Source: DATBLE01 sp963775695 (GTDB taxonomy: Bacteria; Actinomycetota; Thermoleophilia; Gaiellales; Gaiellaceae). Taken from it: a DNA stretch of 64,000 nucleotides. The DNA is taken from NCBI GenBank assembly GCA_963775695.1, contig CAVZJU010000018.1, forward strand, positions 1 to 64,000. Direction: 5' to 3'. Below, one piece after another: positions 1 through 7,449 of the stretch (positions are counted from its first letter, which is position 1; each line of letters opens with the position of its first letter). The position numbers and the translations under genes were made by a program. Under the pieces are notes generated by a model. That model saw only the letters and a list, made by a program, of their open reading frames with translations. It ran no database searches and was not told the DNA's origin.

Positions 1-2
1 GA

Positions 3-302
3 AATCTCTGGCTCAACGCGAGCGTCCTCGCGTCCGCCGCCCTCGTCGCCGCGGTTGTCTACCTGCCCGGCGCCCGATCGGCGTTCGCAGCCGAGCAGCT
101 CGACGCGACTGCCGCGGCGGTTGTCCTAGCGCTCGCGCTCGTGCCGCTTGGTGTCGTCGAGTTGGCCAAGGCGTACCGTCGATCGCGAGAGTCGCCCGGC
201 TCAACACGGCGACTCACCGATTCAGACGAGGTTCGGAGGAGACGCGATGAGCGCCCTCCAACCGCGAGGATCAGGGCGACGCGTCCGCCCGCAGCACGAT
301 GA
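3..302 (+). CDS. Cation-transporting P-type ATPase, C-terminal fragment (cut by window start)
   Basis: The frame is open from the window edge and encodes about 99 residues: hydrophobic helices (ASVLASAALVAAVVYLPG, then AAAVVLALALVPLGVVELAK) followed by a basic tail. The order 'NLWLNAS...VYLPG..AF....L.....L.LA..P...VELAK' is that of the cation-ATPase C-terminal transmembrane domain of PacL/MgtA-type pumps, where the final helix ends in a conserved E-x-x-K. The catalytic P-domain lies outside the window, so the transported ion cannot be inferred. Its TGA stop overlaps the ATG of the next small frame (ATGA at 299-302). Confidence 0.65.
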   Translation, partial: NLWLNASVLASAALVAAVVYLPGARSAFAAEQLDATAAAVVLALALVPLGVVELAKAYRRSRESPGSTRRLTDSDEVRRRRDERPPTARIRATRPPAAR

Positions 303-448
303 CGTCTTCGTGGATGGTCGCGAACGCCACGCCCTACGAGCCGACAACCGTCGTCGTCAACGCGGACGGCACGGTGAAGAACATCTGTCGCCTCGTCAAG
401 CCGGCCGAGCACGCGGCTCAGGTCCTCGGGGCCCTCGGTAGCAGCTAG
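299..448 (+). CDS. Hypothetical 49-residue protein
   Basis: A short frame begins with an ATG overlapping the stop of the P-type ATPase (ATGA), which suggests translational coupling. The product has a beta-hairpin-like stretch (TTVVVNADGTVKNICRLVK) and a short helix (PAEHAAQVLGAL), reminiscent of the last strand, turn and helix of thioredoxin-fold proteins, but it is too short to assign. It could be a decayed remnant. The -10-like TAGCCT of the following protease overlaps its stop codon. Confidence 0.35.
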   Translation: MTSSWMVANATPYEPTTVVVNADGTVKNICRLVKPAEHAAQVLGALGSS

Positions 449-458
449 CCTGTTCTCG

Positions 459-2921
459 TTGAAGCGCGGGGTCCTGATCGCCGTTGCGGCGCTGGCCGCG
501 CTCATCGTCGCCCCCGCCGGGCAACCGGCTCGCGGCGACGGGCTCGTCGAGGTCGTCGTCACCATGGAGGCGCCGCCGATCGCCGACGCGATCGCGCGGA
601 GCCGTGTCCTCACCGGCCGAGTCAAGGCGCAGCGCCTCGACCTGCGCACGCCGACCAGCATCGGGTACCTGGCGTCGCTGGCGACGGCGCAGCACGCGCT
701 TGCCTCCCGGATCACGACCTCGATCCCGGCCTCGCGGATCACCTGGCGGTACCGAGTCGTCCTCGACGGTCTCGCCGTCCTCCTCCCCCGCTCCCAGCTC
801 GGCCGGCTCGGCACGACGCCGGGGGTCGAGCGCGTCTGGCCCAACGTCGCCTACCGGCCGCTGCTCGATCGCAGCCCCGGTCTGATCGGCGCGCCCCAGA
901 TGTGGGGCATGCCGTCGTTCAGCACCGCCGGCAACGGGATCAAGATCGGGATCATCGACGACGGCGTCGACCAGGCCCATCCCTTCTTCAACCCGGCCGG
1001 CTACACGATGCCGCCCGGCTTTCCCAAGGGAGACACGGCGTATACGTCCGCGAAGGTGATCGCCGCCCGCGCCTTCCCGGCTCCGGAGACGTCGTGGCAG
1101 TACGCCAAGCTCCCCTTCGACCCGAAGGAATCGGAGCATGCAACGCACGTCGCGGGGATCGCCGCCGGGGACTATTCGCCGAACGCGATCGCCGGCCGCG
1201 GCCCGCTCTCGGGCGTCGCCCCACGCGCGTACATCGGCAACTACAAGGTGCTCACCTATCCCACCGAGAACTTCGGCCTCAACGGCAACGCGCCCGAGAT
1301 CGCCGCCGGCGTCGAGGCCGCGGTCAAGGACGGCATGGACGTGATCAACCTGTCGCTCGGCGAGGCCGAGATCGACCCCGCACGCGACCTGGTCGCCACC
1401 GCCATCAACGCCGCCGCCGATGCCGGAGTCGTGCCCGTGATCGCGGCCGGCAACGACTACGAGGACTTCGGACGCGGCAGCGTCTCCTCGCCCGGCAACG
1501 CCGCGAAGGCGATCACCGCCGCCGCCGTGACGAAGCAGCTGGCGATCGCCTCCTTCTCGAGCAGCGGGCCGACGCCGATCTCGCTCGGGATGAAGCCGGA
1601 CGTCGCCGCTCCCGGGGTCGACATCACCTCCTCGGTTCCACCCTCGGACGGAACCTGGGCGTCGTTCAGCGGGACGAGCATGGCCTCGCCGCACGTCGCC
1701 GGCGCGGCTGCCCTCTTGCTCCAGCGGCATCCTGACTGGTCCGTTGCGCAGGTCAAGTCCGCGCTCGTCCTCACGGGCAAGGCTGTCCCTTCCGCCGCGA
1801 GCGAGCTGCCGACCACGCGTGAGGGTGGCGGCCTGGTCCAGGTTCCCGCCGCGAACGCCCCGGTGATCTTCGCGGCGCCTGCCGACGTCTCGTTCGGCCT
1901 CGTCCGCACCGGCTCACAGGCAGCACGCTCGGTCACCCTCACCGATGCGGGCGGTGGGGCCGGCACCTGGACGGCTGCGATTGCCCTGCAGGGCAGGCCT
2001 CCGGGCGTGACCGTCACCGTGCCGCCGACGGTGACGGTTCCGGGCCAGCTCGACCTGGCCGCCGCCGCGTCGGCGTCGGCGCAGGAGGCCGACATCACGG
2101 GCTTCGTCGTCCTCACGTTCGGCGCGACGACCCGCAGGATCCCCTTCTGGTTCCGCGTGGAGAGCCCGAAGCTGGGGAGCGAGCCGACCACGCCGCTGAC
2201 GGCTCCCGGCCTGCACGAGGGCCAGATGCGTGGCAAGCGGTCACTGGTCACCTCCTACCGCTATCCCGCCGACCCGCGTTCGGTTCCGGCCGCGGCCGGC
2301 CCCGAACAGGTCTTTCGCGTGAGGATCACACGGCCCGTCGCGAACTTCGGCGTCGTCCTCCTCTCGAGCGCCGGCCCCACGCGCTTCCGCCCCTCCCCCC
2401 GCGTCGTCGCCGCGGGTGACGAGAACCGCCTCACCGGAAACGCCGGGCTGCCGCTCGTGATCAACCCGTACCTCGACTCGTTCGGGGCGCCGCGTCCGGT
2501 GGCGGGCGCGATCCGGCCCGTCCCGGGCTCCTACGACGTCGTGTTCGAGACGCCCGTCGCGGTCACGCCGAGCGGGGCCGGCCCGGGCGCGTACACGTTC
2601 CGCTACTGGGTGAACGACGTCACCCCGCCGAGCGTGCGCCTGCTGACGCGCACCGTGAAGCCGGCCGCGAGGCTGCGGCTGGTCGTCACCGACGCCGGCT
2701 CGGGCGTCGATCCGCAGTCCCTCGTGACGACCGTCGACGGCCGGACGAAGGCGGCGGCCTATACAGCCGGCCGCGTGGCGATCAGCCTCACCGGCGTCGT
2801 CCGCGGCAGGCACCGCGTGGCGCTGACCGTCTCGGACTACCAGGAGTTGAAGAACATGGAGAACGTGCCGCAGATCCTCCCGAACACCAGGACGTTCACG
2901 GCCGTCTTCTCCGTGCGCTAG
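459..2921 (+). CDS. Secreted subtilisin-like serine protease (S8 family)
   Basis: An 820-residue protein with an N-terminal signal peptide (MKRGVLIAVAALAALIVAPAG), a propeptide-like region with internal repulsion-type sequence (residues about 30-140), then the S8 catalytic domain. The triad is visible: Asp167 in GIIDDGVD, His227 in EHATHVAGIAAG and Ser407 in SGTSMASPHVAGAAALLL; the oxyanion Asn is likely in PVIAAGNDY. The usual HGTHVAG motif reads HATHVAG here. The region after residue about 460 is beta-rich, probably Fn3-like and accessory. It is probably exported by Sec and acts outside the cell. The TTG start is preceded by TAGCCT with a 7-nt gap, consistent with a leaderless transcript. 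A long opposite-strand frame is a codon shadow. Confidence 0.9.
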   Translation: MKRGVLIAVAALAALIVAPAGQPARGDGLVEVVVTMEAPPIADAIARSRVLTGRVKAQRLDLRTPTSIGYLASLATAQHALASRITTSIPASRITWRYRVVLDGLAVLLPRSQLGRLGTTPGVERVWPNVAYRPLLDRSPGLIGAPQMWGMPSFSTAGNGIKIGIIDDGVDQAHPFFNPAGYTMPPGFPKGDTAYTSAKVIAARAFPAPETSWQYAKLPFDPKESEHATHVAGIAAGDYSPNAIAGRGPLSGVAPRAYIGNYKVLTYPTENFGLNGNAPEIAAGVEAAVKDGMDVINLSLGEAEIDPARDLVATAINAAADAGVVPVIAAGNDYEDFGRGSVSSPGNAAKAITAAAVTKQLAIASFSSSGPTPISLGMKPDVAAPGVDITSSVPPSDGTWASFSGTSMASPHVAGAAALLLQRHPDWSVAQVKSALVLTGKAVPSAASELPTTREGGGLVQVPAANAPVIFAAPADVSFGLVRTGSQAARSVTLTDAGGGAGTWTAAIALQGRPPGVTVTVPPTVTVPGQLDLAAAASASAQEADITGFVVLTFGATTRRIPFWFRVESPKLGSEPTTPLTAPGLHEGQMRGKRSLVTSYRYPADPRSVPAAAGPEQVFRVRITRPVANFGVVLLSSAGPTRFRPSPRVVAAGDENRLTGNAGLPLVINPYLDSFGAPRPVAGAIRPVPGSYDVVFETPVAVTPSGAGPGAYTFRYWVNDVTPPSVRLLTRTVKPAARLRLVVTDAGSGVDPQSLVTTVDGRTKAAAYTAGRVAISLTGVVRGRHRVALTVSDYQELKNMENVPQILPNTRTFTAVFSVR

Positions 2922-3148
2922 CGGCGCGGCTCCTGCTCTTCGATCGTCGGCAGCCGCTCCAGGTCGCGCTGCACGCTTGCCGCGAACTCGTCGCTCTCCT
3001 CGCGAATCAGCCGCAGCTGCGCCTTCTGGGCCGCGCGGGCACGCTTCTGCCGTGACCGGGTGCCGAGATGCTGCGAGAGCTGCGGCCATTCGGCGGCCAG
3101 AAGCACGACCACTGCCGCCGCGAGCAGGGCGATGAAGAGCCAGCTCAC
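2918..3148 (-). CDS. Small single-span membrane protein
   Basis: A 76-residue protein: one N-terminal transmembrane helix (MSWLFIALLAAAVVVLLAAEW) followed by a basic and acidic, probably helical cytoplasmic tail (RQKRARAAQKAQLRLIREE). The GTG start lies 6 nt after TACAAT on the minus strand, a good -10, so the message is probably leaderless. The gene ends convergently with the subtilase, overlapping its stop by 4 nt. No family recognised. Confidence 0.6.
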   Translation of the reverse strand: MSWLFIALLAAAVVVLLAAEWPQLSQHLGTRSRQKRARAAQKAQLRLIREESDEFAASVQRDLERLPTIEEQEPRR

Positions 3149-3217
3149 GAGGGCATTGTAGACGCCACTCTCGACTCAGGACCGGCCTGGGCGGATGTGG
3201 AGGCGCGGAGCCGGTAC

Positions 3218-3430
3218 TCAGGCAGTACCGCCGACCGGCTCGTCCTCGAGCTCCCGGTCGGCGAGCTTGGCCTCGAACGACCGGCGCAGATCCTCGCCCG
3301 AGACCTCGAGGTCGTACCGGGGCCGCCGCGGCTCGAGCTTGACGATTCGCACTTCGGAGTCGCGCTTGCCGTGGCAGCGCGCATACGCCTCGGCCTCGGT
3401 CAGGGGCCGCAGTCGCTGCCTGCGGATCAT
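3218..3430 (-). CDS. Hypothetical 70-residue protein
   Basis: A small charged, soluble protein (MIRRQRLRPLTEAEAYARC, later YDLEVSGEDLRRSFEAKLADRE). The ATG is preceded on the minus strand by TAGGAT and a 6-nt gap, matching the leaderless arrangement of other genes here, which favours a real gene. The pattern of short strands followed by a helix that ends in an acidic tail gives no family assignment. No cofactor motif is seen; one Cys only. Confidence 0.5.
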   Translation of the reverse strand: MIRRQRLRPLTEAEAYARCHGKRDSEVRIVKLEPRRPRYDLEVSGEDLRRSFEAKLADRELEDEPVGGTA

Positions 3431-3439
3431 GTGCCGATC

Positions 3440-3886
3440 CTAACCACCCCGCCCCGGCCGGGCCAGGGCAAAGCAGAGGATCGCCAAGGGGATCTCGCCG
3501 AGGACGGCAAAGGCGACGGCCGCCCCCAGGTCGCGGGTGCCGCCGGCCGTGACGACGTCGAACCAGGCGTCGGCGAGCAGCAGTGCGCCCGTCGCCGCAG
3601 CGAAGCTGCGGCTCACGGGCCGGCCGGTGAGAAGCGCGAACGCTGTGCCCAGCAACGCGACCGCGAGCACCACGTCGAAGCCTGCCCACGCGAGATCCCA
3701 GTGGTGGGCGACCTGGCGCGAGGGCAGCGAGTGGAGGAGCCAGACCGCCCACGGCACGAGCAGCACGCCGAGAGCGGCGAAGAACACGCCCACCCAGCGA
3801 CGGTTGACGCCTTTGGCGTCACGACATCGCATCGCACCACGGCCGGCAGCTTCGCTGTCGCCCTGGTGCTCGGCTTCGTCTCTCAC
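3440..3886 (-). CDS. Four-helix membrane protein with repeat-encoded N-terminus
   Basis: About 148 residues. After a hydrophilic 27-residue N-terminus come about four hydrophobic segments (WVGVFFAALGVLLVPWAVWLL; FDVVLAVALLGTAFALL; SFAAATGALLLADAWFDVV; LGAAVAFAVLGEIPLAILCFAL), so an integral membrane protein of unknown function. The GTG start overlaps the TGA of the upstream DUF2156 reading frame (GTGA); an in-frame ATG lies 6 nt further upstream inside that gene. The N-terminal extension (VRDEAEHQGDSEAAGRGAM) is encoded by a copy of the dispersed 82-nt element also found before thiS. The membrane part would naturally start near NRRWVGVFF. Confidence 0.6.
   Translation of the reverse strand: MRDEAEHQGDSEAAGRGAMRCRDAKGVNRRWVGVFFAALGVLLVPWAVWLLHSLPSRQVAHHWDLAWAGFDVVLAVALLGTAFALLTGRPVSRSFAAATGALLLADAWFDVVTAGGTRDLGAAVAFAVLGEIPLAILCFALARPGRGG
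3805..3886 (-). repeat. Dispersed stop/start-junction element, copy 1
   Basis: On the minus strand the element starts at the GTGA overlap between the DUF2156 stop codon and the membrane-protein start, and ends in a hairpin, TGACGCC-AAA-GGCGTCA. About 68 of 82 bases match copy 2 (7368-7449) with no indels, and both are read in the same frame (V-R-D-E-A-E...G-A-x-R-C-R-D-A-x-G-V). A shorter match, the first 21 nt only, is at 34563-34583. Confidence 0.8.
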
Positions 3887-5136
3887 GACCATGACGTCGG
3901 AAGCTGCCCTTCGATCCGTAGCGCGGCGAGGCCGACCCGCGGGCGCCAGCGCCGTCGCTCATAAACGAGATAGCGCGGCTCCCATCGTGGTTCGAACTTC
4001 GCGTTGAAGCGCAACAGGCTCTCGATCTGGAAGAAGGGGTTCGCCAGCGACACGGCCCGGCCGAGCCCCCGGTCGACCCGGCCCGGGGTGCGGAGAGCCA
4101 ACGCGCGAATGTGGCGAAGTTGAGGGAGACCTCGTCCACGCCGCGCTCGCCCAGCAGCTGAATCGCGCTCACGACGACGAACTCCATGAGACCGTTGGGG
4201 TCCCGCGGTCGCGCCGCATGAACGACAGCGACATGGCCGCACGGCCGTAGGCGGGGACGAAGTGGATGAAGGCCCGGATCCGGCCGTCGCAGTCCCTCGC
4301 AGCGACGATTGCACTTCCCGCCTGGTGCGCCCCGCGCAACGAGTCCATCGCCATCGAGAAGCCGCGTTCGGGCGCGCCGTTTGCGCCAGCGCTCCGACAC
4401 GCGCTCCAGGTCCTCGATCGTGCGATCGTCGAGGCGATCGGGGTCGATCAGGTCGGCTCGGTACCCGGCCGCCTCCGACCGAGACACCGATTGCCGTACG
4501 TTCCGGATCGAACGGCCCTCGAGCGAGAACGAACGGGTATCGACGATCGCCTCGTCCCCGAGGTAGAGCGACCGGAGGCCGGCCTGCCGATAGAGCGCCA
4601 CCAGGTTCGGGCTCGCGCCGAGCGCCGCTGCACGCAGCCCGCGGGACGCCGCGAACGCGCACGTCTCTCGCACGAGACCCGGGAGCTCGGCGCCGGCACC
4701 GACCGGGTCGCCCGCCACCAGCATGACGCCGTTCGCGACCCGGTATCCGAGGAACGCGCTGTGGTCCCGGTTGAAGTGATAGTGGGCGTCCTGGCGCAGC
4801 TTGAAGAACGCGAGCGTGTCGTGACCATGGCAACGGACGAGGTCGACGGCCGCCCGGCGAGCGCTCGATCCGGGCAGGTCCCGCGGAGCGCCCAGCGGCC
4901 GGAAGAGGAGGTAGGTGAGCAGGAGTACCCCGGAGACTCCGGCGGCGCCGACGGCCAGCGGCAGCCACTCGAGCTCGCCGTGGACATCCAGCGCGGAGGC
5001 GTTCCAGGCCAGCACGCTGCCCGACGCGCGGCACGCCCGCCGCGGCGGCCGCGAGGGCGGGCAGGTAGACGCGCGGGCCGAGGCGATGTGACGGGATCAC
5101 GATGCCGAGTCTGGGCGCGCGCCTGCGGCGCCCCAC
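3883..5136 (-). pseudogene. DUF2156 / phosphatidylglycerol lysyltransferase-like protein, multiply frameshifted
   Basis: The pieces, read leftwards, form one protein only if the frame is changed about four times (near 5030, 4365, 4190 and 4085): an N-terminal membrane part (LGIVIPSHRLGPRVYLPAL; then AVGAAGVSGVLLLTYLLFRP), a GNAT-fold DUF2156 domain (DTLAFFKLRQDAHYHFNRD, AFLGYRVANGVMLVAGDPVG, GRIRAFIHFVPAYGRAAMSL, GLMEFVVVSAIQLLGERGV) and the end (LANPFFQIESLLRFNAKF ... EPRYLVYE). Such proteins, for example the MprF C-terminal domain, transfer amino acids from aminoacyl-tRNA to lipids. The likely GTG start follows TACCCT by 5 nt. This is either a decayed gene or several sequencing indels; the intact motifs on both sides favour recent damage or errors. 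Confidence 0.7.
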
Positions 5137-5395
5137 GACCGAGGGTACCGCACACGGAGGACTTCTCTCCCCAACAGGGAGCGCCGCCGGACTGCGGACG
5201 GCGAACGCCCGGTGGACGAATCGGGGGCGGACGAAGGATGTCCCGGCGGGAGGGAGAGGCAAATCCCACCGGGCCACAGGCCCGCCCCCACGAACAGTGT
5301 TCACAATCGAGTTTGCGGCTCCTGCCCGACCCAGCCGAACGCGCAGGAGGGGCCGGTAGCCCTCCCGATGCGTCCTTACCCCCGGCTTCGAACGG

Positions 5396-5677
5396 CTAGC
5401 GCGTTATGGTGTTGTGGACTTCCAGGATCTCCGGCGCTCCGGGCTCGATCCCGACATCAGCGAGGATCGGCATGAGGCGCTGCCCGAACGCCTCCCACTG
5501 CTCTTTCGAATCCCAGATCTCGCTGACGCGAAGGTTGCCGTCTGCCATGAACGCGCAGTGGTACTCCATGCCGTCCGGCGGGAAGTCGCCGCCGTCCGAC
5601 TCGAGACGGCTGATGGTCTCGTCGTACTGCTGGGTCGTCACCGCAGACGCCGGTGCGAAGCGCACAAGGATGCTCAT
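5396..5677 (-). CDS. Small dimeric alpha/beta-barrel (ABM-like) protein
   Basis: A 93-residue protein (MSILVRFAPASAVTTQQYDE ... NLRVSEIWDSKEQWEAFGQR ... ILEVHNTITR) with the strand-helix-strand pattern of antibiotic-biosynthesis-monooxygenase-like ferredoxin-fold dimers; the 'V.E.WDS.E.WEAF' motif is typical. The function is usually unknown (a small monooxygenase or stress protein). The start was placed at the ATG with a GGAGG Shine-Dalgarno 8-9 nt upstream rather than at the much longer upstream frame. The 5' leader contains a strong hairpin (5702-5722). Confidence 0.65.
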   Translation of the reverse strand: MSILVRFAPASAVTTQQYDETISRLESDGGDFPPDGMEYHCAFMADGNLRVSEIWDSKEQWEAFGQRLMPILADVGIEPGAPEILEVHNTITR

Positions 5678-5701
5678 TTTCGAATCCTCCAAGCTAGGGA
5701 A

Positions 5702-5722
5702 GGCAGCCCAGGCAGGGCTGCC
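5702..5722 (-). promoter_or_regulatory. Hairpin in the 5' leader of the ABM-like gene
   Basis: The perfect inverted repeat GGCAGCCC-AGGCA-GGGCTGCC lies 25-45 nt upstream of the ATG, between a -10-like TACTGT and the GGAGG ribosome-binding site. It may stabilise the leader or regulate translation. No known riboswitch class is recognised. Confidence 0.35.
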
Positions 5723-5775
5723 AGGTAGCTGGACAGTACGCCCTCGGAAGAGGGGACGTATCCCGAACGTACGGG

Positions 5776-6441
5776 GTGTCAAGGCTCGCCCGAGTTCCCA
5801 GATCTGCTCACGGAGACTCGCCACCCTTGGGAGGCAGGCGGCGTCGGGCGGCGTGCCGACCGCCACGCCTCGGTCGTCAGACTGCCGGAATCGAGGATCC
5901 ATGTGCAGTCGTGCTCGTCGAAGGCGTCAGTGACAAGGTCGCGCTGGAGACGCTCGCCCTGCGGCGTGGCCGGGATCTCGCGGCCGAAGGCGTTTCCGTG
6001 GTGCCGATCGGGGGCGCGCAGGCGATCGGCCGGTTCCTGAATCGCTACGGCCCGCATGGATCGAATGTCGGGCTGGCCGGTCTCTGCGACGCGGGAGAAG
6101 AGGGCGATGTCCGGCGGGCGCTCGAGCGCACTGGCTTCGGCCTCGACCTCGACCGCGCCGACATGGAACGGCTCGGCTTCTACGTGTGCGAGGCGGATCT
6201 GGAGGACGAGCTGGTCCGCTGCCTGGGTGCCCCCGTCGTGGAGGAGATCCTCGCTGCGCATGGGAAGCTGAGATCGTTCCGTACGTACCAGAAGCAGCCA
6301 GCGCATCGCGCACGGACGACCGAGGAGCAGCTCCGTGGCTTCCTCACGAACTGGAAGGTCCGGCTCGCAGCGCCGCTGGTCGAGGCGCTCGATCTCAGCC
6401 GCGTGCCCCGCCCCCTCGACGGTGTGCTCGCGCACGTCTGA
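5776..6441 (+). CDS. TOPRIM-domain protein (OLD-nuclease-like)
   Basis: The coherent protein begins near CAVVLVEGVSDKVALETLA (the TOPRIM 'VEG.SD' acidic motif, with the Glu near nt 5920) and continues VSVVPIGGAQAIGRFLNRYG and GLCDAGEEGDVRRALE (the D-x-G/E second acidic motif). These match stand-alone TOPRIM domains related to the OLD-family endonuclease C-terminus. There is no ABC-ATPase half, so it may act with a partner or be a minimal nuclease. Start uncertain: the upstream GTG at 5776 gives about 40 poorly conserved residues; a nearer start (GTG about 5909) would cut into the first strand. Confidence 0.7.
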   Translation: MSRLARVPRSAHGDSPPLGGRRRRAACRPPRLGRQTAGIEDPCAVVLVEGVSDKVALETLALRRGRDLAAEGVSVVPIGGAQAIGRFLNRYGPHGSNVGLAGLCDAGEEGDVRRALERTGFGLDLDRADMERLGFYVCEADLEDELVRCLGAPVVEEILAAHGKLRSFRTYQKQPAHRARTTEEQLRGFLTNWKVRLAAPLVEALDLSRVPRPLDGVLAHV

Positions 6442-6483
6442 CGCGGCGTCGAGCGTGGATCAGGGACGCAGGGAGGGCCAGAA

Positions 6484-6556
6484 CTCCCCGGGTTGGACTC
6501 GAACCAACAACCCTCCGGTTAACAGCCGGATGCTCTGCCAATTGAGCTACCGGGGA
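6484..6556 (-). tRNA. tRNA-Asn (anticodon GTT)
   Basis: A 73-nt cloverleaf on the minus strand: acceptor TCCCCGG pairs with CCGGGGA plus discriminator G, D-arm with AGCTC...GAGC, anticodon loop CTGTTAA, and T-loop GGTTCGAGTCC. CCA is not encoded. It lies about 40 nt downstream of thiE on the same strand. Confidence 0.97.
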
Positions 6557-6596
6557 TCGGCTGCCGAACTCGGCTTCGGCATGGTACCGGAGGGCT

Positions 6597-7178
6597 CTAG
6601 GCCAGAGCCCTCCGTAGAACGGCGGCGGCCCGCTCCGGGTCGGCGGAGTCGCCGATCGCGCGGACGACGGCGATGCGGCGCGCGCCTGCGGCGACCACGT
6701 CGCCCACCGTCGAGTCGTCGATGCCGCCGATCGCGAACCACGGTAGGCGGGCATGAGCCACCGCGTAGCGGACGTACTCGAGCCCGGCGGCCGGTCGGCC
6801 GACCTTCGTCGGCGTCTCGAACACAGGGCCGACGCCCGCGTAGTCGGCCGCCGTCGCGTCCAGCTCGGCCGGAGCGTGGGTCGACTGACCGACGTCGACG
6901 CCGAGAGCCCGGGCGGCCTCGACCGGGAGGTCGTCCTGGCCGAGATGAACGTAGTCCGCCTCGACGAGCCGCGCGAGATCGGGCCGATCGTTGACGACCA
7001 GCGGGACGCCGAGCCGACGCGTCACCTCCCGGGCCCGCTGCAGCGCCGCCAGAAGCTCGCCGTCGGCGAGCGTCTTCTCACGGATCTGAACGATGTCGAC
7101 TCCGCCCCGCACGGCCGCCTCGAGGAACGGCTCCAGGTCGGGACGGACCCCGGTGATCAGGTACAGCCGGCTATCCAC
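6597..7178 (-). CDS. thiE: Thiamine-phosphate synthase
   Basis: About 193 residues: RLYLITGVRPDLEPFLEAAV, VDIVQIREKTLADGELL (the QIREK phosphate-binding/substrate motif), VPLVVNDRPDLARLVEADYV (NDR), HLGQDDLP, STHAPAEL, ADYAGVGPVFETPTK and FAIGGIDDSTV. This is the TIM-barrel ThiE that joins HMP-PP and thiazole phosphate to give thiamine phosphate. The GTG start overlaps the thiS stop (GTGGATAG), indicating coupling. It is the last gene of the dgt-dnaG-thiG-thiS-thiE run; no TPP riboswitch is seen within the run. Confidence 0.95.
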   Translation of the reverse strand: MDSRLYLITGVRPDLEPFLEAAVRGGVDIVQIREKTLADGELLAALQRAREVTRRLGVPLVVNDRPDLARLVEADYVHLGQDDLPVEAARALGVDVGQSTHAPAELDATAADYAGVGPVFETPTKVGRPAAGLEYVRYAVAHARLPWFAIGGIDDSTVGDVVAAGARRIAVVRAIGDSADPERAAAVLRRALA

Positions 7179-7449
7179 CTGCGACCGGGCGGGCGACGAC
7201 CAGCGTATCGCCGTCCTCGAGTGCGACCTCGCCGTAGCGGCCGCGCTCGACCGGCTCGCCGTTCCGCTCGACCAGCGCGTAGCGAGCGGCAAGCCCGAGA
7301 CGATCGAGCAGCGACTCGACCGTCTCCCCGGAATCGGCCTCCTGCGCGCGCCCGTTGACGGTGACTGTGACGCCTTCGGCGTCACGACATCGCCTCGCAC
7401 CAAGACGCTCGGCTTCGCCGGCGCCTTTGTACTCGGCTTCGTCTCTCAC
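7171..7449 (-). CDS. thiS: Sulfur carrier protein ThiS with N-terminal extension
   Basis: The C-terminal 66 residues are ThiS: VTVNGRAQEADSGETVESLL, LVERNGEPVERGRYGE, LEDGDTLVVARPVAGG*, ending in the Gly-Gly that is adenylated and thiocarboxylated. ThiS proteins normally start right at the MxVxVNG strand, but no ATG/GTG/TTG is available there (the codons read GGC GTC ACA GTC ACC). The only upstream start is the GTG overlapping the thiG stop (GTGA), giving a 26-residue extension (VRDEAEYKGAGEAERLGAR...) that is entirely the dispersed repeat. Confidence 0.9.
   Translation of the reverse strand: MRDEAEYKGAGEAERLGARRCRDAEGVTVTVNGRAQEADSGETVESLLDRLGLAARYALVERNGEPVERGRYGEVALEDGDTLVVARPVAGG
7368..7449 (-). 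repeat. Dispersed stop/start-junction element, copy 2
   Basis: The same 82-nt element as at 3805-3886: it starts with GTGAGAGACGAAGCCGAG at the thiG stop/thiS start overlap and ends with the hairpin GTGACGCC-GAA-GGCGTCAC. It encodes the N-terminal 27 residues of ThiS in frame. The 83% identity to copy 1 is spread over the full length with no indels, so the reading frame has been preserved. Confidence 0.8.

Noticed and set aside
5137..5395. Possible riboswitch in the gap between the DUF2156 and ABM-like genes
   Set aside because: GC-rich with several short inverted repeats, but no known aptamer core recognised.
6562..6579. GCCGAA/TTCGGC hairpin with GAAGCCGAG between thiE and tRNA-Asn, similar to the junction element core
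   Set aside because: Only nine bases shared, not at a stop/start junction; likely chance or a weak terminator.
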